A stretch of 33,717 nt of DNA from Halobacterium sp. CBA1126 (GTDB lineage Archaea; Halobacteriota; Halobacteria; Halobacteriales; Halobacteriaceae): contig NZ_WPCF01000016.1 in NCBI RefSeq assembly GCF_009741975.1, forward strand, positions 1 through 33,717, given 5' to 3'. The notes beneath the pieces were generated by a model. It was not told the origin of the DNA. It saw only the letters and a program-made list of their open reading frames with translations, and ran no database searches. Positions 1 to 8,106 of the stretch are shown here, one piece after another. Positions within the stretch are counted from its first letter, which is position 1. Every line of letters starts with the position of its first letter. The translations under genes and the position numbers were made by a program.

Positions 1-165
1 CGCCGCGAGGACTACCGCGTGCTCGGCGTGGAACCGGGCGCGAGCAGCGAGGCGGTGCGGGCGGCGTACCGCGAGAAGGCGCGGGAGCTCCACCCCGACC
101 GCGGCGGCGACGAGGACGAGTTCGCGCGCGTCAACGAGGCGTACGAGCGGCTGAAGACGGAGTGA
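1..165 (+). CDS. C-terminal J-domain (DnaJ-like) protein, partial
   Basis: The frame is open from the window edge and stops at TGA 163-165, leaving 54 residues. They form most of a J domain: the D-Y-R-V-L-G-V start of helix I, the [12 protein letters not shown] helix II ending in the diagnostic HPD, then G-G-D-E-D-E-F and the V-N-E-A-Y-E-R-L helix. The J domain therefore lies at the extreme C-terminus, unlike true DnaJ where it is N-terminal. J domains stimulate Hsp70 ATPases. By inference this is a co-chaperone-like protein, possibly with an upstream membrane part, but that part lies outside the window. It is not the canonical dnaJ gene. Confidence 0.85.
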   Translation, partial: RREDYRVLGVEPGASSEAVRAAYREKARELHPDRGGDEDEFARVNEAYERLKTE

Positions 166-206
166 GTCGGCGTCTCCGTGCGTCTCCGGACCGCTACCCG
201 GGGAAG

Positions 207-216
207 GCTTTTATTC
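207..216 (+). promoter_or_regulatory. TATA-like box of the GTPBP1-like gene
   Basis: The T-rich element CTTTTATTC lies about 24-29 bp before the ATG at 238. This is the spacing expected if transcription starts at or next to the start codon, as in leaderless haloarchaeal mRNAs. No Shine-Dalgarno sequence precedes the ATG. Confidence 0.55.
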
Positions 217-237
217 GCTTCTCCCCAACTCGCTCCC

Positions 238-1857
238 ATGGGCCGCGACCGTGCCCGCTTGCTCGAGGCGGTCGAACGCGGCGAGCAGGAGGGCGGCAGC
301 GTCGAGTTCAAGGAACGGTTCAGCCGCGACGTCCACCTCGCCGACGGCCGCATGGAGAGTCTCGCCGCGCAGCTGCGGCACCGCGTGCTCTCCGGCGACG
401 GCGAAGCGGAGTACGTCCTCGGCGTCACCGACGACGGCGGCCTCGCGGGGGTCCCCCCGGAGACGTTCTCGGAGACGATGGACGTGCTGAGCCTGCTCGC
501 CGAGGAGGCGGGCGCGCACATCGCTGACGTCCAGACGTGGAGCGTCGACAGCGTGAGCGACGGCGACGCCGACGAGGGCATCGTCGGCGTGGCGGTCGTC
601 CGCGACGGCGCGTCGCTGGCGCCAGACGACGACCACATCATCGTCGGGACCGCGGGCCACGTCGACCACGGGAAGTCGACGCTCGTCGGCAGCCTCGTCA
701 CGGGCGACCCCGACGACGGCGACGGCAGCACGCGGGGGTTCCTCGACGTCCAGCCCCACGAGGTCGAACGCGGGCTCTCCGCGGACCTCTCGTACGGCGT
801 CTACGGCTTCGACGAGGACGGGCCGATGCGCGTGCGCAACCCCCACCGGAAGGACGAGCGCGCGGCGGTCGTGGAGAACGCCGACCGCGTGGTGTCGTTC
901 GTGGACACGGTCGGCCACGAGCCGTGGCTGTCGACGACCATCCGCGGGCTGGTCGGCCAGAAGCTCGACTACGGGCTGTTGACCGTCGCCGCCGACGACG
1001 GGCCGACGAAGACGACCCGCGAGCACATCGGCGTGCTGCTGGCGACGGACCTGCCGACCATCGTCGCCGTCACGAAGACCGACCTCGTGGACGACGACCG
1101 AGTGGCAGAAGTCGAACGCGAGGTCGAGCGCCTGCTGCGGAACGCGGGCCGCACGCCGCTGCCCGTCGAGCGCCACGGCGTCGACGCCGCTATCGAGGAA
1201 ATCGGGGACAACGTCGTCCCCATCGTGCGGACGAGCGCGGTGACGATGGAGGGGCTGGAGGTCTTGGACGAGTGTTTCCGGCGGCTCCCGAAGACGACGG
1301 CGGCGAGCGGGCCGTTCCGGATGTACGTCGACCGCTCGTACGAGGTCACGGGCGTCGGCGCCGTCGCCTCCGGCACCGTGAAATCCGGCACCGTGGAGGC
1401 CGGCGACGAACTCCTCCTGGGGCCGTTCCCGAACGGGGACTTCCGCGAGGTGGAAGTGCGCTCCATCGAGATGCACTACCACCGCGTCGACGAGGCGCAG
1501 GCCGGTCGCATCGTCGGCATCGCGCTGAAGGGCGTCCGCGAGGCCGCCGTCGAGCGCGGGATGGTGTTGCTGCCGGCGGACGCCGACCCCGACCCCGTCA
1601 AGGAGTTCGAGGCGGAGGTGATGGTGTTGAACCACCCGACGCGAATCGACGCGGGCTACGAGCCGGTCGTCCACCTCGAGACCATCGGGGAGGCCGCGCG
1701 CTTCGACCCCGCGGACGGCCAGCTGCTGCCCGGGGACACGGGCGAGACGAGCGTCCGGTTCAAGTTCCGGCCGTACCTCGTCGAGGAGGGCCAGCGGTTC
1801 GTGTTCCGCGAGGGCGCGAGCAAGGGCGTCGGCACGGTCACCAGCGTCTCCGACTGA
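238..1857 (+). CDS. GTPBP1-family translational GTPase
   Basis: A 539-residue EF-Tu-like GTPase. The G1 loop G-H-V-D-H-G-K-S is at residues about 140-147, G3 D-T-V-G at 223-226, and G4 T-K-T-D at 279-282 (T replaces the usual N). Beta-barrel domains follow (the V-A-S-G-T-V and K-G-V-R regions). About 130 residues precede the G domain, as in the eukaryotic/archaeal GTPBP1/GTPBP2 group rather than EF-Tu. Those relatives are linked to ribosome rescue and mRNA surveillance; a role here is inferred. ATG 238 was chosen over an in-frame codon at 178 because the TATA-like box at 207-216 places a leaderless start there. Confidence 0.85.
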   Translation: MGRDRARLLEAVERGEQEGGSVEFKERFSRDVHLADGRMESLAAQLRHRVLSGDGEAEYVLGVTDDGGLAGVPPETFSETMDVLSLLAEEAGAHIADVQTWSVDSVSDGDADEGIVGVAVVRDGASLAPDDDHIIVGTAGHVDHGKSTLVGSLVTGDPDDGDGSTRGFLDVQPHEVERGLSADLSYGVYGFDEDGPMRVRNPHRKDERAAVVENADRVVSFVDTVGHEPWLSTTIRGLVGQKLDYGLLTVAADDGPTKTTREHIGVLLATDLPTIVAVTKTDLVDDDRVAEVEREVERLLRNAGRTPLPVERHGVDAAIEEIGDNVVPIVRTSAVTMEGLEVLDECFRRLPKTTAASGPFRMYVDRSYEVTGVGAVASGTVKSGTVEAGDELLLGPFPNGDFREVEVRSIEMHYHRVDEAQAGRIVGIALKGVREAAVERGMVLLPADADPDPVKEFEAEVMVLNHPTRIDAGYEPVVHLETIGEAARFDPADGQLLPGDTGETSVRFKFRPYLVEEGQRFVFREGASKGVGTVTSVSD

Positions 1858-1893
1858 CCGAACGTTTTCGGGGCCGGGCGTCGAAGCCGTCCC

Positions 1894-2262
1894 ATGGTCA
1901 GCCGCCGCACCCTCGAATTCCTCGTCGGCATCGTCGCCGCCGCCACGGTCGCGGGCGGCGCCTCGACGTACGTGGCGACGCCGTACGCGCTCGCTATCGG
2001 GCTGGCGGCGGGGACGCCGTCACTCGTCCGCACGAGCTCGCGCCTCGACCGCGAGGCCTACGACGCCGCGAACACCAGCACCGAACAGGTCGTCGACGGC
2101 GCGCTCGCCACCGCGGCGACGCTCGCGGTCGGGCTCGGCGCGGCGTACGTCGCCGTCTCGAACGGCTACGACGGTCCGATAGCGGCCGCCGGGGTCGCCG
2201 CGTTCGCCGTGCTCGCGGGGCAGGGCGCGTTCTACGCGCGGACGAAGGAGTTCGTCGAGTAG
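1894..2262 (+). CDS. small multi-pass membrane protein, unknown function
   Basis: A 122-residue protein with about four hydrophobic segments (roughly residues 8-24, 28-42, 66-86 and 93-112) separated by short charged loops, and a charged C-terminus. I do not recognise a family. It starts 36 bp after the GTPase gene. A weak T-rich element at 1864-1869 sits about 28 bp before the ATG, so it may have its own leaderless promoter. Its TAG stop directly abuts the stop codon of the convergent gene at 2263. Confidence 0.7.
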   Translation: MVSRRTLEFLVGIVAAATVAGGASTYVATPYALAIGLAAGTPSLVRTSSRLDREAYDAANTSTEQVVDGALATAATLAVGLGAAYVAVSNGYDGPIAAAGVAAFAVLAGQGAFYARTKEFVE

Positions 2263-2742
2263 TCAGGCGCGGCGGTAGCCGCCGTCGGCGGCCTCGGCGA
2301 GCCCGAACAGCACCGCCCAGTCGAGGCGGCGCTCGACGCGCTCGGTCCAGAACCCCTCCCAGTCCTGTCGCTTCGTGCGCTCCCAGCGCGGCACGCGCTC
2401 GCGGACCGCCTCGAAGACGGCGGCAGCGGACCGGGGCTGGTCGCCGAGCGCGTCGAGGACTTCCGGGGCGAGGAAGACGCGCTCGCGGAAGTTCGCGGCG
2501 AGGGCCGCGCGGTCGTGGTCGCCGCGGGCCCTCGCGTACCCGAGGTCGGTCTCCTCGACCGCGCCGAGCGCGGCGAGGAAGACGAGCCACGCGGACGCCT
2601 CCCCGCGGTCGTGGACGCCCGCGCGCTCGACGAGCTGGCGACAGCAGTCGTCCTCGGACTCGGGGACCAGCGGCACCGCGTCCCGGACCTCGCGGAGGCG
2701 GTCGAGGGACGCCGGCGCCGGCGGCACTGGTTTGCGCTGCAT
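2263..2742 (-). CDS. conserved-looking hypothetical protein
   Basis: A 159-residue soluble protein, acidic overall with a basic stretch in its last third (E-R-V-P-R-W-E-R-T-K-R-Q-D-W), then an amphipathic region and G-G-Y-R-R-A at the C-terminus. There is no signal peptide and no membrane segment. A pair of cysteines (D-D-C-C-R-Q) lies near residue 33. I do not recognise the family. Codon use matches its neighbours and the start lies close to the divergent crtB promoter, which supports a real gene. The helical composition could suit a small winged-helix or helical-bundle protein, but that is a guess. Confidence 0.65.
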   Translation of the reverse strand: MQRKPVPPAPASLDRLREVRDAVPLVPESEDDCCRQLVERAGVHDRGEASAWLVFLAALGAVEETDLGYARARGDHDRAALAANFRERVFLAPEVLDALGDQPRSAAAVFEAVRERVPRWERTKRQDWEGFWTERVERRLDWAVLFGLAEAADGGYRRA

Positions 2743-2901
2743 ACGCGAACTCGGGCGCGGACGGCCTTGAGTTCGGCGACGCCGCGCCGAGAGCCGGCGG
2801 GGGTCGCTGCTGCCACCGTGTTTTTTGATTGTTCACGTCAAACATGGAACTTGCACAGCCGGGAGCTGCACGCGCCGGAGTGCCGCATCTGGCCCCAACA
2901 A
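2743..2901. promoter_or_regulatory. divergent control region of the hypothetical gene and crtB
   Basis: This stretch separates two divergently read genes. An AT-rich patch at 2819-2845 holds a T-run (TTTTTTGATTG) that can serve as a TATA-like element for crtB, giving a leader of about 50 bases. The patch contains the imperfect inverted repeat TTGA-N9-TCAA. I see no match to the Bat-type upstream activating sequence known from some Halobacterium crtB and bop promoters. Confidence 0.35.
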
Positions 2902-3870
2902 ATGGTCGACAGCACCCAGATATCGACGAGCAAGGCGATACAGCAGCGGACAGGGAAGACGTTCCACCTTGCGACGCGGCTCCTGCCCGAGCGCGTGCGC
3001 CACGCGACGTACGTCCTGTACGCGTTCTTCCGCGTCGCCGACGACGTCGTGGACACGACCGAGGACCGCGACGAGGACGCCCAGCGCGCGGAACTTGAGG
3101 CGATTCGCGCGGCGGCCCTCGGCGACGACCCCGAACCCGGCCGCCTCGACGACGAGACCGCGGAGGTCGTCGCGGCGTTCGCCGAGCTCGCCGAGCGCTA
3201 CGGCATCCCCGACGAGGACGTGGAGACGTTCGTGGACGCGATGCTGACGGACCTCGAGCGCACGCGCTACGACACCCACGAGGAGCTGGCGTCGTACATG
3301 CGGGGGTCGGCGGTCGCCGTCGGGAACATGATGGTCGCCGTCATGGACGTCGACGACCCGGAGTCGGCGGCCCCGCACGCGGCGGCGCTCGCGGAGGCGT
3401 TCCAGCTGAGCAACTTCCTGCGGGACGTCAAGGAGGACGTCGAGGACTACGACCGCGTCTACCTCCCGGGGGAGACCCGCCGCGAGCACGGCGTCACCGT
3501 CGACCAGCTCCGCGGCGGCGAGGTCACGCCGGGGTTCCGGGACGCGATGCGCGCGGAGCTGGCGCGCACGGAGGCGAAGTACCGGGAGGGCGTCGCGGGC
3601 ATCGCGTACCTCCCGGAGGACTGCCAGTTCGCGGTGTTGCTGTCGGCGGTGCTGTACGCCGACCACCACCGGCTGATCCGCGAGCGAGAGTACGACGTGC
3701 TCTCGGCGACGCCGAGCCTCTCGACGACGCGGAAGCTCTGGCTGCTCGCGAAGACGCGGGCGCTGTGGGCGTTCTACAGCGACCCCGAGTACGTGTTCTA
3801 CCGCGCGAGCTGCGTCTCGTCGTCGGCCGACCACCGGCGCGGGCACGGCGACCCCCACCCGACGCCGTAG
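2902..3870 (+). CDS. crtB: phytoene synthase
   Basis: A 322-residue squalene/phytoene synthase that joins two geranylgeranyl diphosphates head to head to make phytoene, the first committed carotenoid step. The first aspartate-rich motif is visible in A-F-F-R-V-A-D-D-V-V-D near residue 45, the second in N-F-L-R-D-V-K-E-D with the following E-D-Y-D-R-V-Y-L-P. The N-terminal S-K-A-I-Q-Q-R-T-G-K-T-F signature is typical of haloarchaeal enzymes and supports the ATG at 2902. Its TAG stop abuts the stop codon of cruF on the other strand. The phytoene desaturase needed to reach lycopene is not in this window. Confidence 0.95.
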   Translation: MVDSTQISTSKAIQQRTGKTFHLATRLLPERVRHATYVLYAFFRVADDVVDTTEDRDEDAQRAELEAIRAAALGDDPEPGRLDDETAEVVAAFAELAERYGIPDEDVETFVDAMLTDLERTRYDTHEELASYMRGSAVAVGNMMVAVMDVDDPESAAPHAAALAEAFQLSNFLRDVKEDVEDYDRVYLPGETRREHGVTVDQLRGGEVTPGFRDAMRAELARTEAKYREGVAGIAYLPEDCQFAVLLSAVLYADHHRLIREREYDVLSATPSLSTTRKLWLLAKTRALWAFYSDPEYVFYRASCVSSSADHRRGHGDPHPTP

Positions 3871-4710
3871 CTACCGCGCGGGGTTCCGATCGAGCACGGT
3901 GAAGTCGAAGCGGTCGGTTCCGAGGAGCGCGACGCCGAGCAGCCCGGCGGCCAGCGCGGGCAGGAACTGCGCGAACGCGAGGTTTACGGCGCCCCACAGC
4001 AGCACGAAGCTCACGAGGTCGTCGAGGAAGAAGGGGCACTGCGCGAGGCGGTCGCGGAGCGCGGCGCGGTCGAACCCCCAGTCGAGGACGGCGACCGAGA
4101 CGGTCGCGGAGAGCACCCAGCCGAGGTAGTTCGACAGCGGGACGCCGTAGTACGCGCCGCCGGCGTCGTACGCCCAGAAGCCGAGCGCGACCGCGCCCGG
4201 GTCGAGGACGACGTCCATCCAGACGACCACGGCGGCGACCGCGGGCAGGCGGACGACCGCGCGGCGGGTGTGCCGGCCGAACAGCAGGAGGACGAGCAGG
4301 TAGCTGTTGACGACCAGCGGCAGGAAGAAGACGGGCAAACCGAGCGGAACGCTGCCGGCGAGCATCGGCCCGAGGTCGACGAGGTACTCGAAGTGGCCGT
4401 ACGGCCAGCCGGTGGCGATACCGACGAACTCGATGCCGAAGGCGTACGCGACGAGCGCGAGCACCGCGACCCCGGCCTTGCGGTCCGTGAGCGGGAGCAG
4501 GCCCGCAATCAGGGGGAGGCGCATGACGGCGACGCCGGCGAGCACGAGGTAGGGGTTGAACGCGAGCGGCTCGGGGAGCCACCCCCACGCGGAGGCGAGC
4601 AGGAGCGCGGCGCCGACGACGGGGAAGACGACCGCGATTTCGAAGCGGTGGCCGGCGACGAGGGCGTCGAGGCGGCGCTCGATACGGGCGCGGGTGGAGG
4701 CCTCAGACAC
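3871..4710 (-). CDS. cruF: bisanhydrobacterioruberin hydratase CruF
   Basis: A 279-residue integral membrane protein with about seven to eight hydrophobic helices. The block G-I-E-F-V-G-I-A-T-G-W-P-Y-G-H-F-E-Y in the middle, the W-M-D-V-V-L-D-P motif and P-L-S-N-Y-L-G-W identify the DUF422/CruF family. In Haloarcula japonica the homologue hydrates the terminal double bonds of bisanhydrobacterioruberin to give bacterioruberin, the last step of the pathway. It is the third gene of crtD-lyeJ-cruF, and its start overlaps the end of lyeJ by 8 bases, suggesting translational coupling. Confidence 0.93.
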   Translation of the reverse strand: MSEASTRARIERRLDALVAGHRFEIAVVFPVVGAALLLASAWGWLPEPLAFNPYLVLAGVAVMRLPLIAGLLPLTDRKAGVAVLALVAYAFGIEFVGIATGWPYGHFEYLVDLGPMLAGSVPLGLPVFFLPLVVNSYLLVLLLFGRHTRRAVVRLPAVAAVVVWMDVVLDPGAVALGFWAYDAGGAYYGVPLSNYLGWVLSATVSVAVLDWGFDRAALRDRLAQCPFFLDDLVSFVLLWGAVNLAFAQFLPALAAGLLGVALLGTDRFDFTVLDRNPAR

Positions 4711-5530
4711 GGGTGAGCCTCCAGAGCGCGCCGAGCGTGAGCGCGGCGCCGACCGCGGTGTTCACGAACGGGAACCACCAGTACGCGCGGTCGACGGCGA
4801 CGTCGGCGGCGACGATGCCCGCGACGAGCGCGGGGTACGCGAGGACGACGGCGCCGAGCCGCCAGTCGACGACCGCGAAGACCGCGGCCGAGGCCGCCCA
4901 GCAGCCCGTGCAGTAGGCGTACGTGCGGCGCTCGCCGAGGGCGGTCGCCGTGGTGGTGATACCGGCCTCGCGGTCGGGTTCGATGTCGGGAATCGCGGAG
5001 AACGTGTGCATCCCCATCGCCCACAGCCAGCCGGCGGCGACCGCGAGCAGCGGGGGATGGTGGCCGGCGACGGCAGCGTACGCGGCGGCTCCGGGGAGGA
5101 CGTAGAGGCCGTTCGACAGCGAATCGAGGAGCGGCGTCGTCTTGAACCGGAACGGCGGCGCGCTGTACTCCACGGCGAGGACGACCCACGCGGCCAGCCA
5201 CGGGTACGCGACCGCGGGGAGCAGGACTGCGACGGGAACGAGCAACAGGCCGGAGAGCGCGACGACGGCGGCGACGGTCCGGCCGCCCCGGAAGCGCGCC
5301 TCCTTCTCGTCTTTCTTCGGGTTCAGTTCGTCGACGTCGCGGTCGAAGGCGTCGTTGACGCCGTAGAGGAAGACGTTCGCGGGCACGAGGAAGTACGCGA
5401 ACAGCGCGACCGCGGGTAGGGCGAACAGCTCGGGGACGGCGTCGGCTCCGTACGCGACGCCGACGACGACCGGGCCGGCCAGGTAGAACCAGAACCGCGG
5501 CCGCGAGAGGACGAGGAGGTAGCGGAGCAT
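4703..5530 (-). CDS. lyeJ: lycopene elongase/1,2-hydratase LyeJ (UbiA family)
   Basis: A 275-residue UbiA-type prenyltransferase with about eight membrane helices. The first prenyl-diphosphate/Mg site is N-D-A-F-D-R-D-V-D-E-L-N, followed by P-K-K-D-E-K-E-A-R; the second is D-I-E-P-D-R-E-A-G-I. The family adds C5 units to both ends of lycopene with hydration, producing the C50 skeleton of bacterioruberin. Its start lies directly beside the crtD stop (5530/5531) and its end overlaps cruF. It is distinguished from digeranylgeranylglyceryl phosphate synthase by this context and by the N-P-K-K-D-E-K stretch. Confidence 0.93.
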   Translation of the reverse strand: MLRYLLVLSRPRFWFYLAGPVVVGVAYGADAVPELFALPAVALFAYFLVPANVFLYGVNDAFDRDVDELNPKKDEKEARFRGGRTVAAVVALSGLLLVPVAVLLPAVAYPWLAAWVVLAVEYSAPPFRFKTTPLLDSLSNGLYVLPGAAAYAAVAGHHPPLLAVAAGWLWAMGMHTFSAIPDIEPDREAGITTTATALGERRTYAYCTGCWAASAAVFAVVDWRLGAVVLAYPALVAGIVAADVAVDRAYWWFPFVNTAVGAALTLGALWRLTRV

Positions 5531-7063
5531 CTACGCGTCTTCGAGCACGTAGTCGGCGGTGATTTCGCCGCTGATGAGACACATCGGCACGCCGATGCCC
5601 GGGGTGGTGTACGACCCGGTGAAGTAGAGGCCGTCGAGGGCCTTCGAGCGGTGGGGCGGCCGGAGCAGCGACGTCTGGCGGAGCGTGTGCGCGAGGCCGA
5701 GCGCCGTCCCCCGGTAGCTGTTGTAGCGGTCGGCGAACTCCGAGACCGAGAACCGCTCCTCGACGACGATGCGGTCCCGGAGGTCGACGCCCGTGTGCTC
5801 GGCGATGTCGTCGAGCACGAGGTCGCGGTACTCCTCGCGGACCTCGGGAGTGTCGTCGAGGCCGGGCGCGACGGGGACGAGCGCGAACAGGTTGCTGTGG
5901 CCGTCGGGCGCCACCGAGTCGTCGGTCTCCGAGGGGACGCAGAGGTAGTACGCGGGGTCCTCGGGCCACGCGGGGTCGTCGAAGATCTGGGCGAAGTGCT
6001 CCTCCCAGTCGGAGGGGAGGACGAGCGAGTGGTGGGCGAGCGGGTCGACGTCGCCCTCGACGCCGAGGTAGAGGAGGAACGCCGACGGCGCGTACGTCCG
6101 GGATTCCCAGTAGTCGGCGTCGTACTGGCGCTTCTCCGGCGGGAGCAGCTCCTGTTCGGTGTGGGCGTAGTCGGCGTCCGAGACGACGACGTCCGCGAAC
6201 ACGTCGGACGCCTCGGTCGCGACCTTGAAGCCGCCGCGGCGGCCGTGAATCTTCGTGACTGGGTGGTCGGTGCGGAACTCCACGCCGAGTTCCTCGGCGA
6301 GTTCGGCGACGCCGTCGGCGACCCCGGACATGCCGCCGTCGGGGTAGTAGACGCCGAGGTTGAAGTCCACGTGGCTCATCAGGTTGTAGAGCGCGGGCGT
6401 GGTGTTCGGCGCGCCCCCGAGGAACACCAGCGTGTACTGCATGATCTGCTGGAGCTTCGGGTGGTCGAAGTAGTTCTCCACGTGGTCCTGCATCGACCCC
6501 AGCAGCGTCAGCCCGCGGGCGTACTCCGCGAGGTCGGGGTCCAGCCAGTCCCGGATGCGGGGCCGGTCCTCGTAGACGAAGTGCTCCATCCCCACCTCGT
6601 AGTTCTCCCGGGACTTCGCGAGGTAGTCGTCGAGCGCGTCGCCGGCGCCCGGCTCGTAGGCGTCGAAGACCGCCTTCACCTGCTCGCGGTCCGGGGTCAC
6701 GTCCACGACGTCGCCGTCCGCGTTCACGTCGAGGCCGGGGGCGTCGCGGCCGGGACGGCGGCCCGCGTTGTCCTTGAAGAAGATGCGGTAGTGGGGGTCG
6801 AGGCGCTCCAGCGAGTAGTAGTCCGTGGGCTCCCTGTCGAAGGCCGCGAAGAACCGCTCGAAGACGTCGGGCATCAGATACCACGACGGCCCCATGTCGA
6901 ACGTGAAGCCGTCGCGTTCGAGCGCGCTCGCCCGGCCGCCGACCTGCTCGTTCTTCTCGACGACGGTGACGTCCGCGCCCGCGTCCGCGAGGTAACAGGC
7001 CGTCGAGAGGCCGCCGAAGCCCGCGCCGATTACGGCGACCGACTGACCCGACAGGGCGTTCAT
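5531..7063 (-). CDS. crtD: carotenoid 3,4-desaturase (CrtI/CrtD family)
   Basis: A 510-residue FAD-dependent desaturase. The N-terminal dinucleotide fold V-I-G-A-G-F-G-G-L-S starts at residue about 10, followed by V-V-E-K-N-E-Q-V-G-G-R-A. The C-terminal G-S-Y-T-T-P-G-I-G-V-P-M motif is typical of CrtI-type enzymes. Context with lyeJ and cruF matches the Haloarcula japonica operon, where the first gene is the 3,4-desaturase acting on the elongated intermediate. Phytoene desaturase is the alternative, since paralogues are similar. ATG 7063 was preferred over 7090 because a TTTTAT element at 7089-7094 lies about 27-29 bp upstream, fitting a leaderless start. Confidence 0.88.
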   Translation of the reverse strand: MNALSGQSVAVIGAGFGGLSTACYLADAGADVTVVEKNEQVGGRASALERDGFTFDMGPSWYLMPDVFERFFAAFDREPTDYYSLERLDPHYRIFFKDNAGRRPGRDAPGLDVNADGDVVDVTPDREQVKAVFDAYEPGAGDALDDYLAKSRENYEVGMEHFVYEDRPRIRDWLDPDLAEYARGLTLLGSMQDHVENYFDHPKLQQIMQYTLVFLGGAPNTTPALYNLMSHVDFNLGVYYPDGGMSGVADGVAELAEELGVEFRTDHPVTKIHGRRGGFKVATEASDVFADVVVSDADYAHTEQELLPPEKRQYDADYWESRTYAPSAFLLYLGVEGDVDPLAHHSLVLPSDWEEHFAQIFDDPAWPEDPAYYLCVPSETDDSVAPDGHSNLFALVPVAPGLDDTPEVREEYRDLVLDDIAEHTGVDLRDRIVVEERFSVSEFADRYNSYRGTALGLAHTLRQTSLLRPPHRSKALDGLYFTGSYTTPGIGVPMCLISGEITADYVLEDA

Positions 7064-7088
7064 GCCCGCTACGTCGGACGCGCGAATC

Positions 7089-7094
7089 ATAAAA
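7089..7094 (-). promoter_or_regulatory. TATA-like box of the crtD-lyeJ-cruF operon
   Basis: Read on the minus strand this is TTTTAT, about 27-29 bp upstream of the chosen crtD ATG. It supports a leaderless transcript and argues against translation from the ATG at 7090, which would overlap the box itself. The operon would then be transcribed separately from mch, only 58 bp upstream. Confidence 0.55.
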
Positions 7095-7121
7095 CGACGC
7101 CCTCCGGCGACTCGGGCCGAG

Positions 7122-8057
7122 TTACGCGACGCCGAAGCCCTCGGCGAGTAGGTCCTCGCGGACCTCGCCGAGCGCGTACGTCGGGCCGCCCGTGACGTCG
7201 ATAGTGACCTGTGCGGGGCCGAAGACGCCCTCGTCGACGGCGCTGGCGTCCCAGTCGGCGTCCGCGAAGATGTCCGCGAACGGCTGCCCGTAGCGCTCGG
7301 CCGCCGACGACGGCACCGCGTCGAACTCCTCGAAGTCCTCCGTGACCGTGAGGTGGACGCGGCCGCCGTACGCGAGCGCGTCGTTCGTCCGGCCGATAGC
7401 CTCCTCCTCGTCGCCCGCGACGGGCGCGACCGGCGCGCTCCCGGACGCCGTGAGGACGTTCGTCGGGTCGTAGCCGAGCTCGTAGAGGCGGAACAGCGCG
7501 AGTTCGGCCGCGCGCGCCGCCGCGGTGACGCTGCCGGCGACGCTCGCGGTGCGGTACGCGGGCAGGTAGACGCTCTCGGCGTTCACGTCCGCGAGGTCCG
7601 CGACCTGCTCGGCGGCGGCCTCCGTCGGGTACGCGTCGCTCTCCAGCGCGAGCACCGCGAACTCGAAGGCGTCCACGTAGTCGATGGCCTCGAACTCGCC
7701 CTCGCGGGCGACCAGCGCGCGGGCCGGGCCGCTGCCCAGCCCCTCGTAGTCGTCGACGGTGAGCTCCCAGCCGGCCTTCTGCGCGCCCAGCAGCGCGACC
7801 GCGGGCCGGTCGCAGGCGAGTTCCACGTGCGGGAACGTCGCGCCCGCCACGTCGTCGACGCGCGTCTGCACGGTCGCCAGGCCCGCGGTCTGGAGTTCCG
7901 CCAGCAGCAGGCCGGCTTCGAGGCCGCCGCGGTGCTCGACGCCGAAGTCGATGACCGTCGCGCCGTTGTCCAGCTCGAACGCGCCGACGTCGAGCTCCTC
8001 GGTGAACTCGAGGGCCTCGTCGGCGAGCTCCAGCGCCATCCGGTTGAGACTGTCCAT
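7122..8057 (-). CDS. mch: methenyltetrahydromethanopterin cyclohydrolase family (Mch)
   Basis: A 311-residue cytosolic protein with the Mch layout: the N-terminal M-D-S-L-N-R-M-A-L-E-L-A helix, V-I-D-F-G-V-E region, P-A-Y-R-T-A-S-V-A-G-S, and the A-R-A-A-E-L-A-L-F-R-L-Y-E-L-G-Y-D helix, ending near V-T-I-D-V-T-G-G. Length fits the family (about 310-320). In methanogens it interconverts methenyl- and formyl-tetrahydromethanopterin. Haloarchaea are not methanogens, so the carrier is probably a folate-type pterin and the role one-carbon supply for purine and formyl groups (inference). ATG 8057 gives the family-like N-terminus; a longer frame starts at 8084. Confidence 0.88.
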   Translation of the reverse strand: MDSLNRMALELADEALEFTEELDVGAFELDNGATVIDFGVEHRGGLEAGLLLAELQTAGLATVQTRVDDVAGATFPHVELACDRPAVALLGAQKAGWELTVDDYEGLGSGPARALVAREGEFEAIDYVDAFEFAVLALESDAYPTEAAAEQVADLADVNAESVYLPAYRTASVAGSVTAAARAAELALFRLYELGYDPTNVLTASGSAPVAPVAGDEEEAIGRTNDALAYGGRVHLTVTEDFEEFDAVPSSAAERYGQPFADIFADADWDASAVDEGVFGPAQVTIDVTGGPTYALGEVREDLLAEGFGVA

Positions 8058-8106
8058 GCCGCCGGATTCGGCGCCCCGACACAAGAGGTTTCTCAGTCCG
8101 GCGCGG

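Noticed and set aside
211-1674. Long open frame antisense to the GTPase gene
   Set aside because: Very GC-rich coding DNA gives long antisense frames. Its translation is dominated by R, D, V and H and shows no family pattern, whereas the sense strand has clear GTPase motifs.
2819-2860. Bat-type activator site before crtB
   Set aside because: I could not find the ACC...TTGG-like arrangement known for Bat targets; only a weak TTGA-N9-TCAA repeat is present.
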